Shown: positions 42,456 to 51,566 of the stretch, piece by piece
Numbering within the stretch: the first letter of the stretch is position 1
Layout: each line of letters begins with the position of its first letter
Assembly: GCF_011745145.1 (NCBI RefSeq)
Contig: NZ_CP050191.1
Location: 3,861,327 to 3,925,326 of the forward strand
Length of the DNA: 64,000 nucleotides
Direction of reading: 5' to 3'
DNA from: Mycobacterium sp. DL440
GTDB lineage: Bacteria; Actinomycetota; Actinomycetes; Mycobacteriales; Mycobacteriaceae
Notes under the pieces: model-generated
The model's database searches: none
Told to the model about the DNA's origin: nothing
Seen by the model: only the letters and a program-made list of their open reading frames with translations
Position numbers and translations under genes: made by a program

Positions 42456-42955
42456 TGGTTGTGTGGACCGACAGATTGCCAGTCGCATTGGCAGGCTCGG
42501 TGCTGTGCGCCGGGCTGGCGATCGCGCCGCCGGCTGCCGCCGTACCGGGCAAGTGCGGAATCAACCCGTCCGCTCCCCAAATTGCAGCCGCAGCACAACA
42601 TCTCGCGCCTTACCCGGGGACGAACTGGCGGTGGTCGGCCGACCCGCGCATGGTCGAGGGCAATTTCAATCCGTGCGCCACGCTCTCGACCGCACTGGTG
42701 ACCGTCGAGGGAGCAACCGGCAGCTCCCCCGTGACCGCCCTGATGTTCCACCACGGCGACTACCTCGGCACGGCGACATCGAAGGCCTACGGGTTCACCT
42801 CGCTGAACACCGCTCGGACCGCCGACGACACCGTCGTCCTCGACTACAAGACCCCGGGTGCCTGCAACGCCTGCCCACCCGCCGCCGTCACAAGTGTTCG
42901 CTACCAATGGCAGGGCGATCACGTCGCCATGCTCGATCCGCCGCCGCCGGGCTGA
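42455..42955 (+). CDS. Exported LppP/LprE-family-like protein
   Basis: 166 aa from the ATG at 42455. The leader VALAGSVLCAGLAIAPPAAA is a secretion signal; the cysteine in SVLC is not in a good lipobox, so it may be secreted rather than lipidated. The mature domain has the LppP/LprE pattern CATLSTALVTVEGATG, VTALMFHHGDYLGTAT and TVVLDYKTPGACNACP. It ends with VTSVRYQWQGDHVAMLDP. Cysteines come in pairs. The family is common in mycobacterial cell envelopes and lacks a defined function. Coupled to the previous small exported protein. Confidence 0.78.
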   Translation: MVVWTDRLPVALAGSVLCAGLAIAPPAAAVPGKCGINPSAPQIAAAAQHLAPYPGTNWRWSADPRMVEGNFNPCATLSTALVTVEGATGSSPVTALMFHHGDYLGTATSKAYGFTSLNTARTADDTVVLDYKTPGACNACPPAAVTSVRYQWQGDHVAMLDPPPPG

Positions 42956-43024
42956 TGTCCGGCTGAGGCGTTTCCCCCGAAATGGGGGACGACGTGCGGT
43001 CGCCGCGCTCATAATCTCGTTGCT

Positions 43025-43588
43025 ATGGCGCACAACGGAAACAACGATTGGACCGAGCCCGCAGCTCTCGCCCTCCCCAAGGAGGGCTACTTCGAACTGA
43101 CCCGGGGGCGGTACGGCCCGGTCTATCCCCGCACCCCGGCCTGCTACGGCTTCAACATCATCGCCAAAGTGCTCGACGGCCACGAGCAGGCGATCCGCGA
43201 CTACGGCAAGCAGCTCGAGGCGGCCGTCGCCGCGCAACCCGACGTGCTGGCTCCGCTGAAGCTGCACTACCTGCGCTGGCAGCTGTTCGACGTCGGCTCC
43301 GGTCTGCATTTTCAGTACCAGGGCATCTTCGACACCGACTTCGACAAGTACACCGAGGACGCCGTCAAACTGTTCAGCTCGACCGGCATCACGACGGCGT
43401 TCACCCACCTGGAGGGCTTCCCGGAGGACTGGAAGACCAACCCGGAGGCGTTCATCATGTTCGTCCGCGACCACCAGGTGCCCAGCTTCCTGGAGTACGG
43501 CGAGTATCCGTACGTCACGTCCGAGGAGATCAAGAAGGCCTTGCGGCTCAAGGCCGCGTTCTCCGACATGCTGGATCAGATGCAATGA
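43025..43588 (+). CDS. DyP-operon partner protein (possible alpha/beta ferredoxin-like fold)
   Basis: 187 aa. No signal peptide. The middle region LKLHYLRWQLFDVGSGLHFQYQGIFDTDFDKYTEDAVKLF followed by TTAFTHLEGFPEDW resembles one ferredoxin-like half of DyP-type or chlorite-dismutase-like proteins. I cannot see a heme ligand, however. The stop overlaps the peroxidase start by ATGA (43585-43588), so the two proteins are made together in a fixed ratio. I infer an accessory subunit or chaperone for the peroxidase. No family name is recognised with certainty. Confidence 0.65.
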   Translation: MAHNGNNDWTEPAALALPKEGYFELTRGRYGPVYPRTPACYGFNIIAKVLDGHEQAIRDYGKQLEAAVAAQPDVLAPLKLHYLRWQLFDVGSGLHFQYQGIFDTDFDKYTEDAVKLFSSTGITTAFTHLEGFPEDWKTNPEAFIMFVRDHQVPSFLEYGEYPYVTSEEIKKALRLKAAFSDMLDQMQ

Positions 43589-44931
43589 CAGCACTCGAAT
43601 TCGACGACATCCAGCACATCATGCTGACCGGGACGCCCCACTTGACCGGTCGGTACGAGTTCCTGTCCTTCGACACTCCCGAAGCGGGGCGCGCCTGGCT
43701 GGCCGAGATGGTGCCGCTCGTGCAGTCGGCCACCGACGTCCGCGAGACGGTCAATGTCTTCAAGCGTTGGGTCAACCTTGCCTTCACCTGGAATGGGTTG
43801 CGCGCATTGGGAGTTGACGAGGATTCGCTGGCGAGTTTCCCGGGCGAGTTTCAGGAAGGCATGGCGTCGCGGGCCGACATCCTCGGGGATACCGGTGCCG
43901 CCGCGCCCGAACACTGGCGGCACGGGCTCGCGGAGGACGATCTGCACGCGATCGTCATCCTGTTCGCCCGCGACGAGGAGGAGCGCGTGCGGTGCGTCGG
44001 CGAGCACGACGCCCTGCTGGCCCGCTGCCCCGGTGTGCGGTCACTGTCGCATCTGGATCTGGCCGCCACGGCTCCGTTCGAGTACGACCACGACCACTTC
44101 GGGTACCGCGATCCGGTATCTCAGCCGCAGATGAAGGGTTCTGGCGAGGAGCTGATACCCGGCGCCGGCGGGGTACTGGCACCGGGAGAGTTCCTGCTGG
44201 GCTATCCGGACGAGGAGGGGTTGGTGGCGAATCAGCCCACACCCGAGGTGCTTTCGCGCAACGGGAGCTACCTCGCCTATCGCAGGCTGGAGGAGCACGT
44301 CGGGACCTTCCGCGACTACCTGAAACAGAATGCTGAGGGCGCCGAGGGTGAGGAGCTACTGGCCGCGAAGTTCATGGGCCGCTGGCGCAGCGGTGCACCG
44401 TTGGTGCTGGCACCCGAGCACGATGACCCAGAACTCGGTGCGGATCCGATGCGTAACAACGATTTCGATTACGGAAAGATGGATCCGCACGGCTATGCCT
44501 GCCCGCTCGGCTCCCACGCCCGCAGGCTCAACCCACGCGATACCGAACCGAATCCCAATCGGCGCAGGATGCTCCGGCGCAGCGGTACCTACGGGCCGGC
44601 GCTGCCCGAAGGCGTCGCCGACGACGGGGTCGAACGCGGTGTCGGGATGTTCCTGATCTGCGCCAGCCTGGTGCGTCAGTTCGAGTTCGCTCAGAACGTC
44701 TGGATCAACGACACCTCGTTCAAAGATCTGGGCAACGAACACGACCCCATCTGCGGCACCCAGGACGGCACGCTGGACTTCAAGATTCCGAAGCGGCCGA
44801 TCCGTAAGGTGCACAAGGGGTTACCCGCATTCACGACGCTGCGCGGAGGCGCGTACTTCTTCCTGCCCGGCCTGAATGCGCTGCGCTACCTCACAGACCT
44901 CGGGACGCCAAGAAACAAGGTGACACCATGA
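43585..44931 (+). CDS. DyP-type heme peroxidase
   Basis: 448 aa. The proximal heme histidine is in YACPLGSHARRLNPRDTEPN, and the distal arginine is probably in RRRMLRRSGTYGP, both classical for DyP peroxidases. The distal Asp motif, GxxDG in the family, appears as GYRDPVSQP, keeping the Asp but replacing the following Gly by Pro. The C-terminal TTLRGGAYFFLPGL is also conserved. There is no Tat signal, so it is cytosolic or may be packaged. It is the second of four overlapping genes. Peroxide-dependent oxidation of an unknown substrate. Confidence 0.88.
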   Translation: MTALEFDDIQHIMLTGTPHLTGRYEFLSFDTPEAGRAWLAEMVPLVQSATDVRETVNVFKRWVNLAFTWNGLRALGVDEDSLASFPGEFQEGMASRADILGDTGAAAPEHWRHGLAEDDLHAIVILFARDEEERVRCVGEHDALLARCPGVRSLSHLDLAATAPFEYDHDHFGYRDPVSQPQMKGSGEELIPGAGGVLAPGEFLLGYPDEEGLVANQPTPEVLSRNGSYLAYRRLEEHVGTFRDYLKQNAEGAEGEELLAAKFMGRWRSGAPLVLAPEHDDPELGADPMRNNDFDYGKMDPHGYACPLGSHARRLNPRDTEPNPNRRRMLRRSGTYGPALPEGVADDGVERGVGMFLICASLVRQFEFAQNVWINDTSFKDLGNEHDPICGTQDGTLDFKIPKRPIRKVHKGLPAFTTLRGGAYFFLPGLNALRYLTDLGTPRNKVTP

Positions 44932-45944
44932 CCACACCCCTTGCATACGCCCGCACCTACAACCAGGCCCACATCGTCCGGCCGCGCAACGGCAAGCGAC
45001 GCGTCAGCATCTACTGGTCGTGGAGCTACCCGTGGGAGGTCCAGCGCGACCCGGCACTGATGTACAACCGGTTCTCCACGGTCACCGAGGTACGCCTGGC
45101 CACCTGGCCGGCCTACGAAACGCCCGAGTACAGCCCCAAAGAGTTCCTGCAGGGCATCGACGGAACGCTGGAACTGTTCCACCGCTCTTCCTTGTCATTC
45201 CAGGACGTCGCCGGCGAGGCCACCGGACATCCGGTGGCGGTGTTCCAGCGGGTCGACCAGGCCGGGTACCGACTGCCGATCGACGAACGCATCCTGGACG
45301 ACACGGACACCTTGATGATCTTCGGCCTGGACCACCTGCTCGGCGACGAGGCCGCCACGGAAGAAGAGATCGCCGCGATCCAGCAGTGGTTGAAGCGCGA
45401 GGGCACCTGCCTGATGCTGGCACCGCATCACGATGTCGGGTTCACCGACGACAAGGACCAGCAGCAGATGGAGTACCTGCACCACGGAGATCCGCTGACA
45501 CCACGGATCCAGCGCTTCAGCGGCTACGCCCGGTCGCTGCTGACCGGACTGAACATCCCGGTGCACAACACCTGGGGCCTGCGTCCTGCCACGGTCGAGG
45601 GCACCAGACAGATTGTGCCGCTTACCCGATTCCACGATCTGGACTCGACCGGCCTGTTGAAGGACGTGACGACGCTGGCCCTGCATCCGCACCTGCCGCA
45701 CTATGAGCTGACCGCGCCCGAGGGGCCGCACCTCAGAGTCCTGGGGCGGCAGTTGATCGACCAGACCCGGCCGCATCCGTTCACGTTGGCCGGCAACACC
45801 GAATTCAACGCACTCATCCACATGCCGCCGTCCGGTGACCGCGCCGGTGACATCGTGCTGGTCGACTCCACCCACTTCACGACCCTCTTCGGCGCCAGTG
45901 ACAGCCTGAAATCCTTCTGGCGCAACCTGGTAACGATGGCTTGA
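44928..45944 (+). CDS. DyP-operon protein of unknown function, amidotransferase/ThuA-like fold suspected
   Basis: 338 aa; ATG overlaps the peroxidase stop by ATGA. The segment DTLMIFGLDHLLGDEAATEEEIAAIQQWLKREGTCLMLAPHHDVGF has the pattern of glutamine-amidotransferase-like or ThuA-like domains, with the GT-CL-LAPHHD turn where a catalytic residue would sit. No nucleophilic Cys is obvious. The C-terminus has GDIVLVDSTHFTTLFG. I do not recognise a family. Position between the peroxidase and a transporter, with overlaps on both sides, implies a role in one pathway or complex. Confidence 0.65.
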   Translation: MTTPLAYARTYNQAHIVRPRNGKRRVSIYWSWSYPWEVQRDPALMYNRFSTVTEVRLATWPAYETPEYSPKEFLQGIDGTLELFHRSSLSFQDVAGEATGHPVAVFQRVDQAGYRLPIDERILDDTDTLMIFGLDHLLGDEAATEEEIAAIQQWLKREGTCLMLAPHHDVGFTDDKDQQQMEYLHHGDPLTPRIQRFSGYARSLLTGLNIPVHNTWGLRPATVEGTRQIVPLTRFHDLDSTGLLKDVTTLALHPHLPHYELTAPEGPHLRVLGRQLIDQTRPHPFTLAGNTEFNALIHMPPSGDRAGDIVLVDSTHFTTLFGASDSLKSFWRNLVTMA

Positions 45945-46786
45945 TGGGGGCCGATATCAACGATCTCCTCTTGCAGGGGTCGAATATCGCCGTCGTCTTC
46001 TTCGTCGTCTCCAGCACCCTGGCCGTCGGTCTGGGCTTGACCGTCGGTCAGATTCTGGCCCCGCTCAAGAACATTCGCGTGGTTGCATTGGCGCTCGCGG
46101 CCAACTTCGTGCTGGCACCACTGGCCGCGTTCGGACTGTGGCGGATGTTCGATCTGGACGACCCGCTCGGGATCGGACTGCTGTTGTGTGGGCTCGCGGC
46201 CGGCGCACCGTTCCTGATCAAGCTCGCCGAGTTCGCGAAGGCCGACATGGCCTTCGCGGTGGGCCTGATGGTGCTGTTGATGGTCGTCACCGTGGGATAC
46301 GTGCCGCTGATCCTGCCGATCTTCGTCTCGGGCACCGCGGTCAACCCCGCCCAGATCGCGATGTCCCTCGTGGTGCTGATGCTCATCCCGCTGGCTGCGG
46401 GCCTGCTGCTGCGGGCCCGCGGTCCCGGCGCGGCCGCCCGCCTCCAACCCGTCATCGCGAAGGTCTCCACCGTCAGCATGATTCTCGTGATCGCGTTCAC
46501 CATCGCCGCCCATTTCACCAGCGTGCTGTCAGTTTTCGGCACGTTCGGCATCCTGGCGGCCATCGTGTACACGGTGATCTGTGCCGGGATCGGTTGGCTC
46601 ATGGGCGGCCCCGGGGTACGGGAGGTACTGGCACTGGGAACCGCTCAGCGCAACGCCGCAGCGGCATTCGTGGTCGCCGGCCAGAACTTCGACGATCCGA
46701 AGGTGGTCGTGATGATCACCGTGGTGTTGATCGTTGAGTTCCTGATGCTGTTGCCGTTCTCGCGGCAGCTCGCGCGGTCTCGCTGA
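45944..46786 (+). CDS. SBF/BASS-like transporter (bile acid:sodium symporter family)
   Basis: 280 aa from the ATG at 45944, which shares a base with the preceding stop (TGATG). Eight to nine helices are visible, including NIAVVFFVVSSTLAVGLGLT and ALALAANFVLAPLAAFGL. The conserved LLCGLAAGAPFLIKLAEFAKAD and LALGTAQRNAAAAFVVAGQNF blocks match the crossover motifs of SBF proteins. It imports organic acids or similar anions with Na+. As the last gene of the DyP operon it may carry that pathway's substrate or product. Its 3' end overlaps the convergent LuxR gene by 71 bp. Confidence 0.83.
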   Translation: MGADINDLLLQGSNIAVVFFVVSSTLAVGLGLTVGQILAPLKNIRVVALALAANFVLAPLAAFGLWRMFDLDDPLGIGLLLCGLAAGAPFLIKLAEFAKADMAFAVGLMVLLMVVTVGYVPLILPIFVSGTAVNPAQIAMSLVVLMLIPLAAGLLLRARGPGAAARLQPVIAKVSTVSMILVIAFTIAAHFTSVLSVFGTFGILAAIVYTVICAGIGWLMGGPGVREVLALGTAQRNAAAAFVVAGQNFDDPKVVVMITVVLIVEFLMLLPFSRQLARSR

Positions 46787-48980
46787 GCAGGCCGAGCCGG
46801 TCGGCCTCGGCCACCGCCGCGGCGCGGGAGGAGACGGCGAGCTTGCGGTAGATGGACTTGGCCTGGCTCTTCACCGTTTCCCGGCCGATGACGAGCTCAT
46901 CGGCAATGCGCTGCAGCGACAGATGCGTGGCCAGATGAGGTAGCAGCCTGAGCTCGGCCGTCGTCAGCGACGGCCGAGCGCCACGGGTCGCCCGGGCTAC
47001 CGAGAGCGCCCGAATATGTTCCAGCCCTTGCCCGATGCCGATGGCCTCGGGTTCGCGCCGATAGGCCCGTTGCGCCGCATCCAGGTGTCGGTCACACAGC
47101 TCGGTGTCGTCGATCTCCACAGCGGTGCCGGCCATCAGCACATGGGCCATCAGCGCGGTGCGGGCAGACAGATCGCCCAGCCGGTCGACAAGCCGCTCTG
47201 TGGCGCGGACGGCCGAGCGCGCCCCGGCCACGTCACCGTGCCGGGCCCGGACCAGCGCGTCGACGGCGTAGACCACCACCATCGGCACCATGTCGGACAG
47301 GTCCCGTGAGTCGACGATCGAGCGCGCGGCCGCCGCGTGTTCGACAGCAGCCGGCAGATCGTCGTCGCCGAGATCCAGAGCGGCGAGATGCGCCAGCGCG
47401 GCGGCCTGAAACCCCGGGAGGTCCTCGATCACCGGAAGAGCCGATTCCAGGGTGGCCCGCGCCCGCTCGGCTTCGCCGAGCATGGCCAACGCGGCGCCTT
47501 TCATCGTCGTCGCCGCGCCCCACCATGGGTTGACCAGGTGATCGCCTGCGCCACAGACCGTTTCAGCATGGCGAATGACCTCCCCTACCCCGCCGACACC
47601 GACCAGCGAGCCGATCAGGGCCGCGGCCACCTCGACCGAGGGTGTGCTGTCGGCGAGCGGTACACCCGAATCGGCTGCAGCGGCGGTCAACAACGACCGC
47701 TGAATCAACTCGGCGTCACCGGACATCACGCCCAGCCAGGCCCTCGCGATCGAGGCGTCGGGATAGTCGGTGAAGGTCTGCTCATCGATCAGGCTGAGCC
47801 GCCGGGCCAGAACGCCGACGCGGCCGTCGAAGCCCAGCCGCACGGCGTCGATTCCCACCAGCGCGGCGGCCTGGGCGCGGTCGTCGGCGGCCAGCGCCTG
47901 GTTGAGCGCGCCGTCGACGTCACCCGCTTGAGCCAGCCGATCTGACGCCCTGGCTGCCAGCGTTCGGAACCTCTCCGGATCATTCTCACGCAACCGCGCG
48001 CGTAACAGGTCACCGAAGAGCTGGTGATAGCGGAACCAGATGCCTCGGTCATCAAGGGAAACCAGAAACATGTTGCCCGAGTGGGTGATTGCGTCGAGCA
48101 TCGCGGCCGAATCGGTACGTTCCAACAGCACGTCGAGTTCGTCGGCGCAGAAACGGTCCAGGATCGCTGATTCCGTCAAAAAAGTGACGGTATCGGATTC
48201 GAGCTGACTGAGCACCTCCTCAACCAGATAGTCGGCCACCAGCCGGTGCCGACCGGTGACTGCCTCAGCAGGTGCGCCACCGCGCAGCGCCAACGCCGCC
48301 ATCACCACACCGGCCGCCCAGCCTTCACAGTTGTCGAGAACCCGTGCGATCGTGGCCTTGTCCATGCCGGCACCAAGGGCCGCGAAAGCAGCCGCACCTT
48401 CGGACCCGGACAGCTTCAGTTCCGGAATTCCGATCTCGAAGACATAGCCCTGCAGTCGGCGTCTCGCCAGATCGACCGCGGGTACCTGTCGGCCGACCAG
48501 CGCCAGCGTCGTCGAATTCGGGGCCAGGTCCACCACTGCGCGCAGGGTGTCGACGGCTGCGCTCGCCGACAACTCGTGAACGTCGTCCAGCACCAGAACG
48601 ACGGGTCCGCAGCTTTCGAGCGCCTTGACGAAGGCCGACACCAGCTGGCCTTCGGCGCGGCCCGCGCCCTGTAGGTAGTGCAATACCGCGGGATCGACGG
48701 GCTTGGCCTGGTTCAGTGCCGTGGCCAGGTGCAGCAGCAGGTGCGCGGGGTCGTTGTCGAGATTGTCGAGCCGCGCCCACGCAAACGCCCGTTGATCGGC
48801 GTCGTCCCACTGCTCGACCACGGTGGTCTTCCCGTAACCCGCGGGCGCGGCCACCACGACCAGCCCGGTGCGGTCCTGTAGGCCGCGGGTCACTCCTGGG
48901 CGGGGAACACCTGCGCGTGCGGTCGCCGGCCGTCCGACGGTCGCCACAGGGATGTGCACCGGCCAGGATCCTGCTCCCAC
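46716..48980 (-). CDS. MalT-like ATP-dependent LuxR family regulator
   Basis: 754 aa. N-terminal STAND ATPase with Walker A VVAAPAGYGKTTVVEQW, Walker B GPVVLVLDDVHEL and the R-rich LALVGRQVPAVDLARRRLQG. A helical-repeat middle (about 330-680) probably senses the inducer. The C-terminal LuxR HTH is ELRLLPHLATHLSLQRIADELVIGRETVKSQAKSIYRKLAV. The GTG start at 48980 has no strong ribosome-binding site, so the exact N-terminus is uncertain. It is convergent with the DyP operon (71-bp overlap) and may regulate it or other genes. Confidence 0.9.
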   Translation of the reverse strand: MGAGSWPVHIPVATVGRPATARAGVPRPGVTRGLQDRTGLVVVAAPAGYGKTTVVEQWDDADQRAFAWARLDNLDNDPAHLLLHLATALNQAKPVDPAVLHYLQGAGRAEGQLVSAFVKALESCGPVVLVLDDVHELSASAAVDTLRAVVDLAPNSTTLALVGRQVPAVDLARRRLQGYVFEIGIPELKLSGSEGAAAFAALGAGMDKATIARVLDNCEGWAAGVVMAALALRGGAPAEAVTGRHRLVADYLVEEVLSQLESDTVTFLTESAILDRFCADELDVLLERTDSAAMLDAITHSGNMFLVSLDDRGIWFRYHQLFGDLLRARLRENDPERFRTLAARASDRLAQAGDVDGALNQALAADDRAQAAALVGIDAVRLGFDGRVGVLARRLSLIDEQTFTDYPDASIARAWLGVMSGDAELIQRSLLTAAAADSGVPLADSTPSVEVAAALIGSLVGVGGVGEVIRHAETVCGAGDHLVNPWWGAATTMKGAALAMLGEAERARATLESALPVIEDLPGFQAAALAHLAALDLGDDDLPAAVEHAAAARSIVDSRDLSDMVPMVVVYAVDALVRARHGDVAGARSAVRATERLVDRLGDLSARTALMAHVLMAGTAVEIDDTELCDRHLDAAQRAYRREPEAIGIGQGLEHIRALSVARATRGARPSLTTAELRLLPHLATHLSLQRIADELVIGRETVKSQAKSIYRKLAVSSRAAAVAEADRLGLLSETARAAARTATASGTQRSTPR

Positions 48981-49043
48981 TTGCGCATCGTAGGTCAGAG
49001 GTCCAGGACCGTTGCGCGCTCAGAAATGCCGGCGAATCTCTGG

Positions 49044-49466
49044 CTAGGGCAGCCTGGTCAGGGTGAACGCGAACCGGTCGCTGCGCTCAGAAGGACCGCA
49101 ATCGCTCGCTTCCCAGGTGGCGAATCCGGTGCCGGTCAGTGTTTCGGCGTCCCAAGAGAGTGTGCGTGAGGCGGTGAGAGGGGTGCCCTCACAGGTGCCG
49201 GCGTCGGTCCACGGGCTCACCATCGTCCAATCCCCGTTGTCCAGGTGCGCCTGACCGCCATACGGTGCCCACGTCGCGCCGCCGGTGGCCGCCACATCAG
49301 CGCATCCCGAGCCGCACGACGTAATGGTCCAGGTGCTCCACGTCGAGGGGCCGTCGTGGTCATAGCGATAGCTGCCGTTGAGGTCTTCGGCGGCGGCCGG
49401 GCCCGCCAAACCGACAGCCGTTCCGGCCAGAACCATCGCCGGAACAATGCCCATGACAAGTCTCAC
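49044..49466 (-). CDS. Exported protein of unknown function
   Basis: 140 aa from a GTG at 49466, preceded by AGGGGGT; longer frames upstream are not used. The signal peptide VRLVMGIVPAMVLAGTAVGLAGPAAAED is cleaved probably at AAA-ED. The mature beta-rich domain has LNGSYRYDHDGPSTWSTWTITSCGSGCADVAATGG, then WTDAGTCEGTPLTASRTLSWD and ASDCGPSE. Four cysteines suggest disulphides. Similar short exported domains occur widely in mycobacteria, also fused to kinases, but no role is assigned. Confidence 0.75.
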   Translation of the reverse strand: MRLVMGIVPAMVLAGTAVGLAGPAAAEDLNGSYRYDHDGPSTWSTWTITSCGSGCADVAATGGATWAPYGGQAHLDNGDWTMVSPWTDAGTCEGTPLTASRTLSWDAETLTGTGFATWEASDCGPSERSDRFAFTLTRLP

Positions 49467-49616
49467 GTTCGTACCCCCTGAAGTCGCCCCGACGCGGTCC
49501 CAAAAAAATTGACGCGCAGAGCATCGCACACGAACATGCCTTGGGCACAGTGCGATTGACATATGCGTGGCCTGGATCGCCACTGCTGAGAGGACGCGAC
49601 TTTGCTGCGATGCCGG

Positions 49617-49874
49617 CTAGTCCCGGGATTCGACCAAGCCGACGCTACGGGCGTTGCCAACTACACCTTCCCAGCTGATCGCCACAGCCGCGACCACGGT
49701 GATGGCGGTGGCAAAGCCGGCGAGCGAGGCCAGCACCGCCGCCCACTGCCCGTTGATGGCTACGCCGAGCAGGGTGGCGACGAACGCCCCGACGACTACC
49801 AGCGCAGCAGTCAGCGCACCGGGCCGCCCGACGGAGCGGCGCAAGGATTCGATCGGCGTGGTCACGTAACCCAC
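49617..49874 (-). CDS. Small two-helix membrane protein
   Basis: 85 aa from a GTG at 49874 (a GTG three codons on is an alternative). Two hydrophobic helices, ALTAALVVVGAFVATLLGVAI and AVLASLAGFATAITVVAAVAI, are joined by NGQW. The short polar ends hold ESLRRSVGRPG and VGNARSVGLVESRD. The first loop is basic, which would place both ends in the cytoplasm. No family or function is recognised. It is separate from its neighbours, with gaps of about 120-150 bp. Confidence 0.6.
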   Translation of the reverse strand: MGYVTTPIESLRRSVGRPGALTAALVVVGAFVATLLGVAINGQWAAVLASLAGFATAITVVAAVAISWEGVVGNARSVGLVESRD

Positions 49875-49996
49875 TGTCCCGTCGCTAGCTGAGGAGAGTT
49901 GAAGCGTTCGCTATGGGAACCCTCTGAACCGTCCGCAGTGCCGGCAAAGCCGCTCAATCCCTACTCGCGCACGCTGCACGGCTAAGGTGGTCCAAC

Positions 49997-50836
49997 ATGG
50001 CCAACTTGGATCGCCGAAAAATGATGATGTTGTCAGGTCTGGGCGTGATGGCGGCGGCAATACCCGCCCCACAAGCCCAGGCCCTCCCGACCAAGCCCCA
50101 GACACCGCCTGTTCCCGCGCCGTCGGCGCCGCAGGCCACGATGAACTACGTGTTCGCGGACGAATTCGACGGGGCCGCCGGCTCAGCACCGAACGGGTCG
50201 AAGTGGACCATCGCGAAGGCCCGCGAGACCATCAAGGACCCCACTTACTGGGAGCAGCCCGGCCGCATCGGCCAGTACCGCGATGACCGTAAGAACGCTT
50301 TCCTCGACGGCAAGGGGAATCTTGTCATCCGGGCCACGAAGGAAGGCGACGCCTACTACGGCGCCAAGCTGGCGAGCGTGTGGGAGGGCGGTGCCGGGCA
50401 CACCTGGGAAGCCCGGATCAAGTTCAACTGCCTGACGCCAGGCGCCTGGCCGGCCTTCTGGCTGGGCACCCTCGGCGAGGGCGAGCTCGACATCGTCGAG
50501 TGGTACGGCAACGGCAAATGGCCGTCGGCCACCACCGTGCACGCCAAGTCGAACGGCGGCGAATGGGAGACCCACAACATCGCCGTCGACACCGGCTGGC
50601 ACACGTGGCGCACCCAGTGGGACGCCACCGGTGCCCGGTTCTGGCAGGACTACACCGAAGGTGCGAAGCCCTACTTCGAGGTCTCGGCGAGCCAGCTTCC
50701 TGATTGGCCGTTCAGCCAGCCCGGTTACACGATGTTCGTGGTCTTGAACCTGGCGGTCGCAGGCTCCGGTGGAGAAGACCCCAGCGGCGGTACCTACCCG
50801 GCCGACATGCTCGTGGACTACGTCCGCGTCTGGTAA
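49997..50836 (+). CDS. Exported glycoside hydrolase family 16 (endo-beta-1,3-glucanase-like)
   Basis: 279 aa. Twin-arginine signal (MANLDRRKMMMLSGLGVMAA, then APQAQALP) suggests Tat export. The catalytic motif GELDIVEWYG holds the nucleophile and acid/base Glu of GH16 (E-x-D-x-x-E). Supporting blocks are YVFADEFDG, WEARIKFNCLTPGAWPAFWLG and the C-terminal DMLVDYVRVW. It hydrolyses beta-1,3-glucans or related polymers outside the cell; mycobacteria have a similar secreted antigen-type protein. The start has no strong ribosome-binding site. Monocistronic. Confidence 0.92.
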   Translation: MANLDRRKMMMLSGLGVMAAAIPAPQAQALPTKPQTPPVPAPSAPQATMNYVFADEFDGAAGSAPNGSKWTIAKARETIKDPTYWEQPGRIGQYRDDRKNAFLDGKGNLVIRATKEGDAYYGAKLASVWEGGAGHTWEARIKFNCLTPGAWPAFWLGTLGEGELDIVEWYGNGKWPSATTVHAKSNGGEWETHNIAVDTGWHTWRTQWDATGARFWQDYTEGAKPYFEVSASQLPDWPFSQPGYTMFVVLNLAVAGSGGEDPSGGTYPADMLVDYVRVW

Positions 50837-50847
50837 CCGCGCCAGCG

Positions 50848-51462
50848 CTACTTCGGCGTGATGGTCTCCGCGAACGTGCCGTCACCCTTGTTCAGCCAGC
50901 TGATGGTGCCGTGCTGGAATTCGGTGACCCAACCACCGTTGGCAACATCCGGACCACCGGCCGTCTCATCCTCGTCTTCGGTGGGGAAGCCCAGCTTGCC
51001 CGCCGGACCGCCGTTGGCGGTGTAGACCCGCAGGATCTCGCCCTGCACCACGTGCGCACCGGTCGACGGCGACGAGAAGATGGTGCCGTTGGCGAAAGCC
51101 TGCACCGTGCCGTCACCGACCTTCTCCGGTTGTGCTGTCGGTGGGCCCAGCCTGGCCTCACCGCCGGCATCGGAGTACTCCTCGGCAATGGGCGCGTCGA
51201 GTACCACCTCCCCGACACCTGGAGCGTTCACCGTGCTGGGTGCACCTTCCATGGCGGACGAGACCGCACTCGAGGCGGAGGTGGCCCCTTCCTTTGCCTT
51301 GCTCGTGCCGGCATCGACGGCCGACGACGCGGCGCTCGTGGCACTGGACATAGCGTCCTTGGTGTTGTCTTTTGCTTCCTGCGAGCACGCAACGGCCGCC
51401 GCCCCGGTGAGGGCGAAAGCTGCAGCTAGCGCGCCTGCGCGTTTCATCAGCTCTGGATTCAT
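50848..51462 (-). CDS. Lipoprotein with LGFP repeats
   Basis: 204 aa from the ATG at 51462 (another ATG five codons on). The signal peptide ends in a lipobox, GAAAVACSQ, giving a lipidated Cys. A flexible Ser/Ala/Thr-rich spacer (SSATSAASSAVDAGTSKAKEG) leads to a C-terminal LGFP-repeat domain: EARLGPPTAQPEKVGDG, GKLGFPTEDEDE and an AFANGTIFSSPSTGAHVV strand. LGFP repeats bind cell-wall components in mycolata. It probably anchors to the membrane and reaches the wall. It converges on the GH16 gene with an 11-bp gap. Confidence 0.85.
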   Translation of the reverse strand: MNPELMKRAGALAAAFALTGAAAVACSQEAKDNTKDAMSSATSAASSAVDAGTSKAKEGATSASSAVSSAMEGAPSTVNAPGVGEVVLDAPIAEEYSDAGGEARLGPPTAQPEKVGDGTVQAFANGTIFSSPSTGAHVVQGEILRVYTANGGPAGKLGFPTEDEDETAGGPDVANGGWVTEFQHGTISWLNKGDGTFAETITPK

Positions 51463-51566
51463 TTTCCGAACGTAACAAAGACGACAACGCCTCGTCAGCA
51501 AACGTCGGGATCCCAAGTCCCACACCGTCCGCGGCTATCGTGGGCGTAATGGCGAATGGAGGGCGT

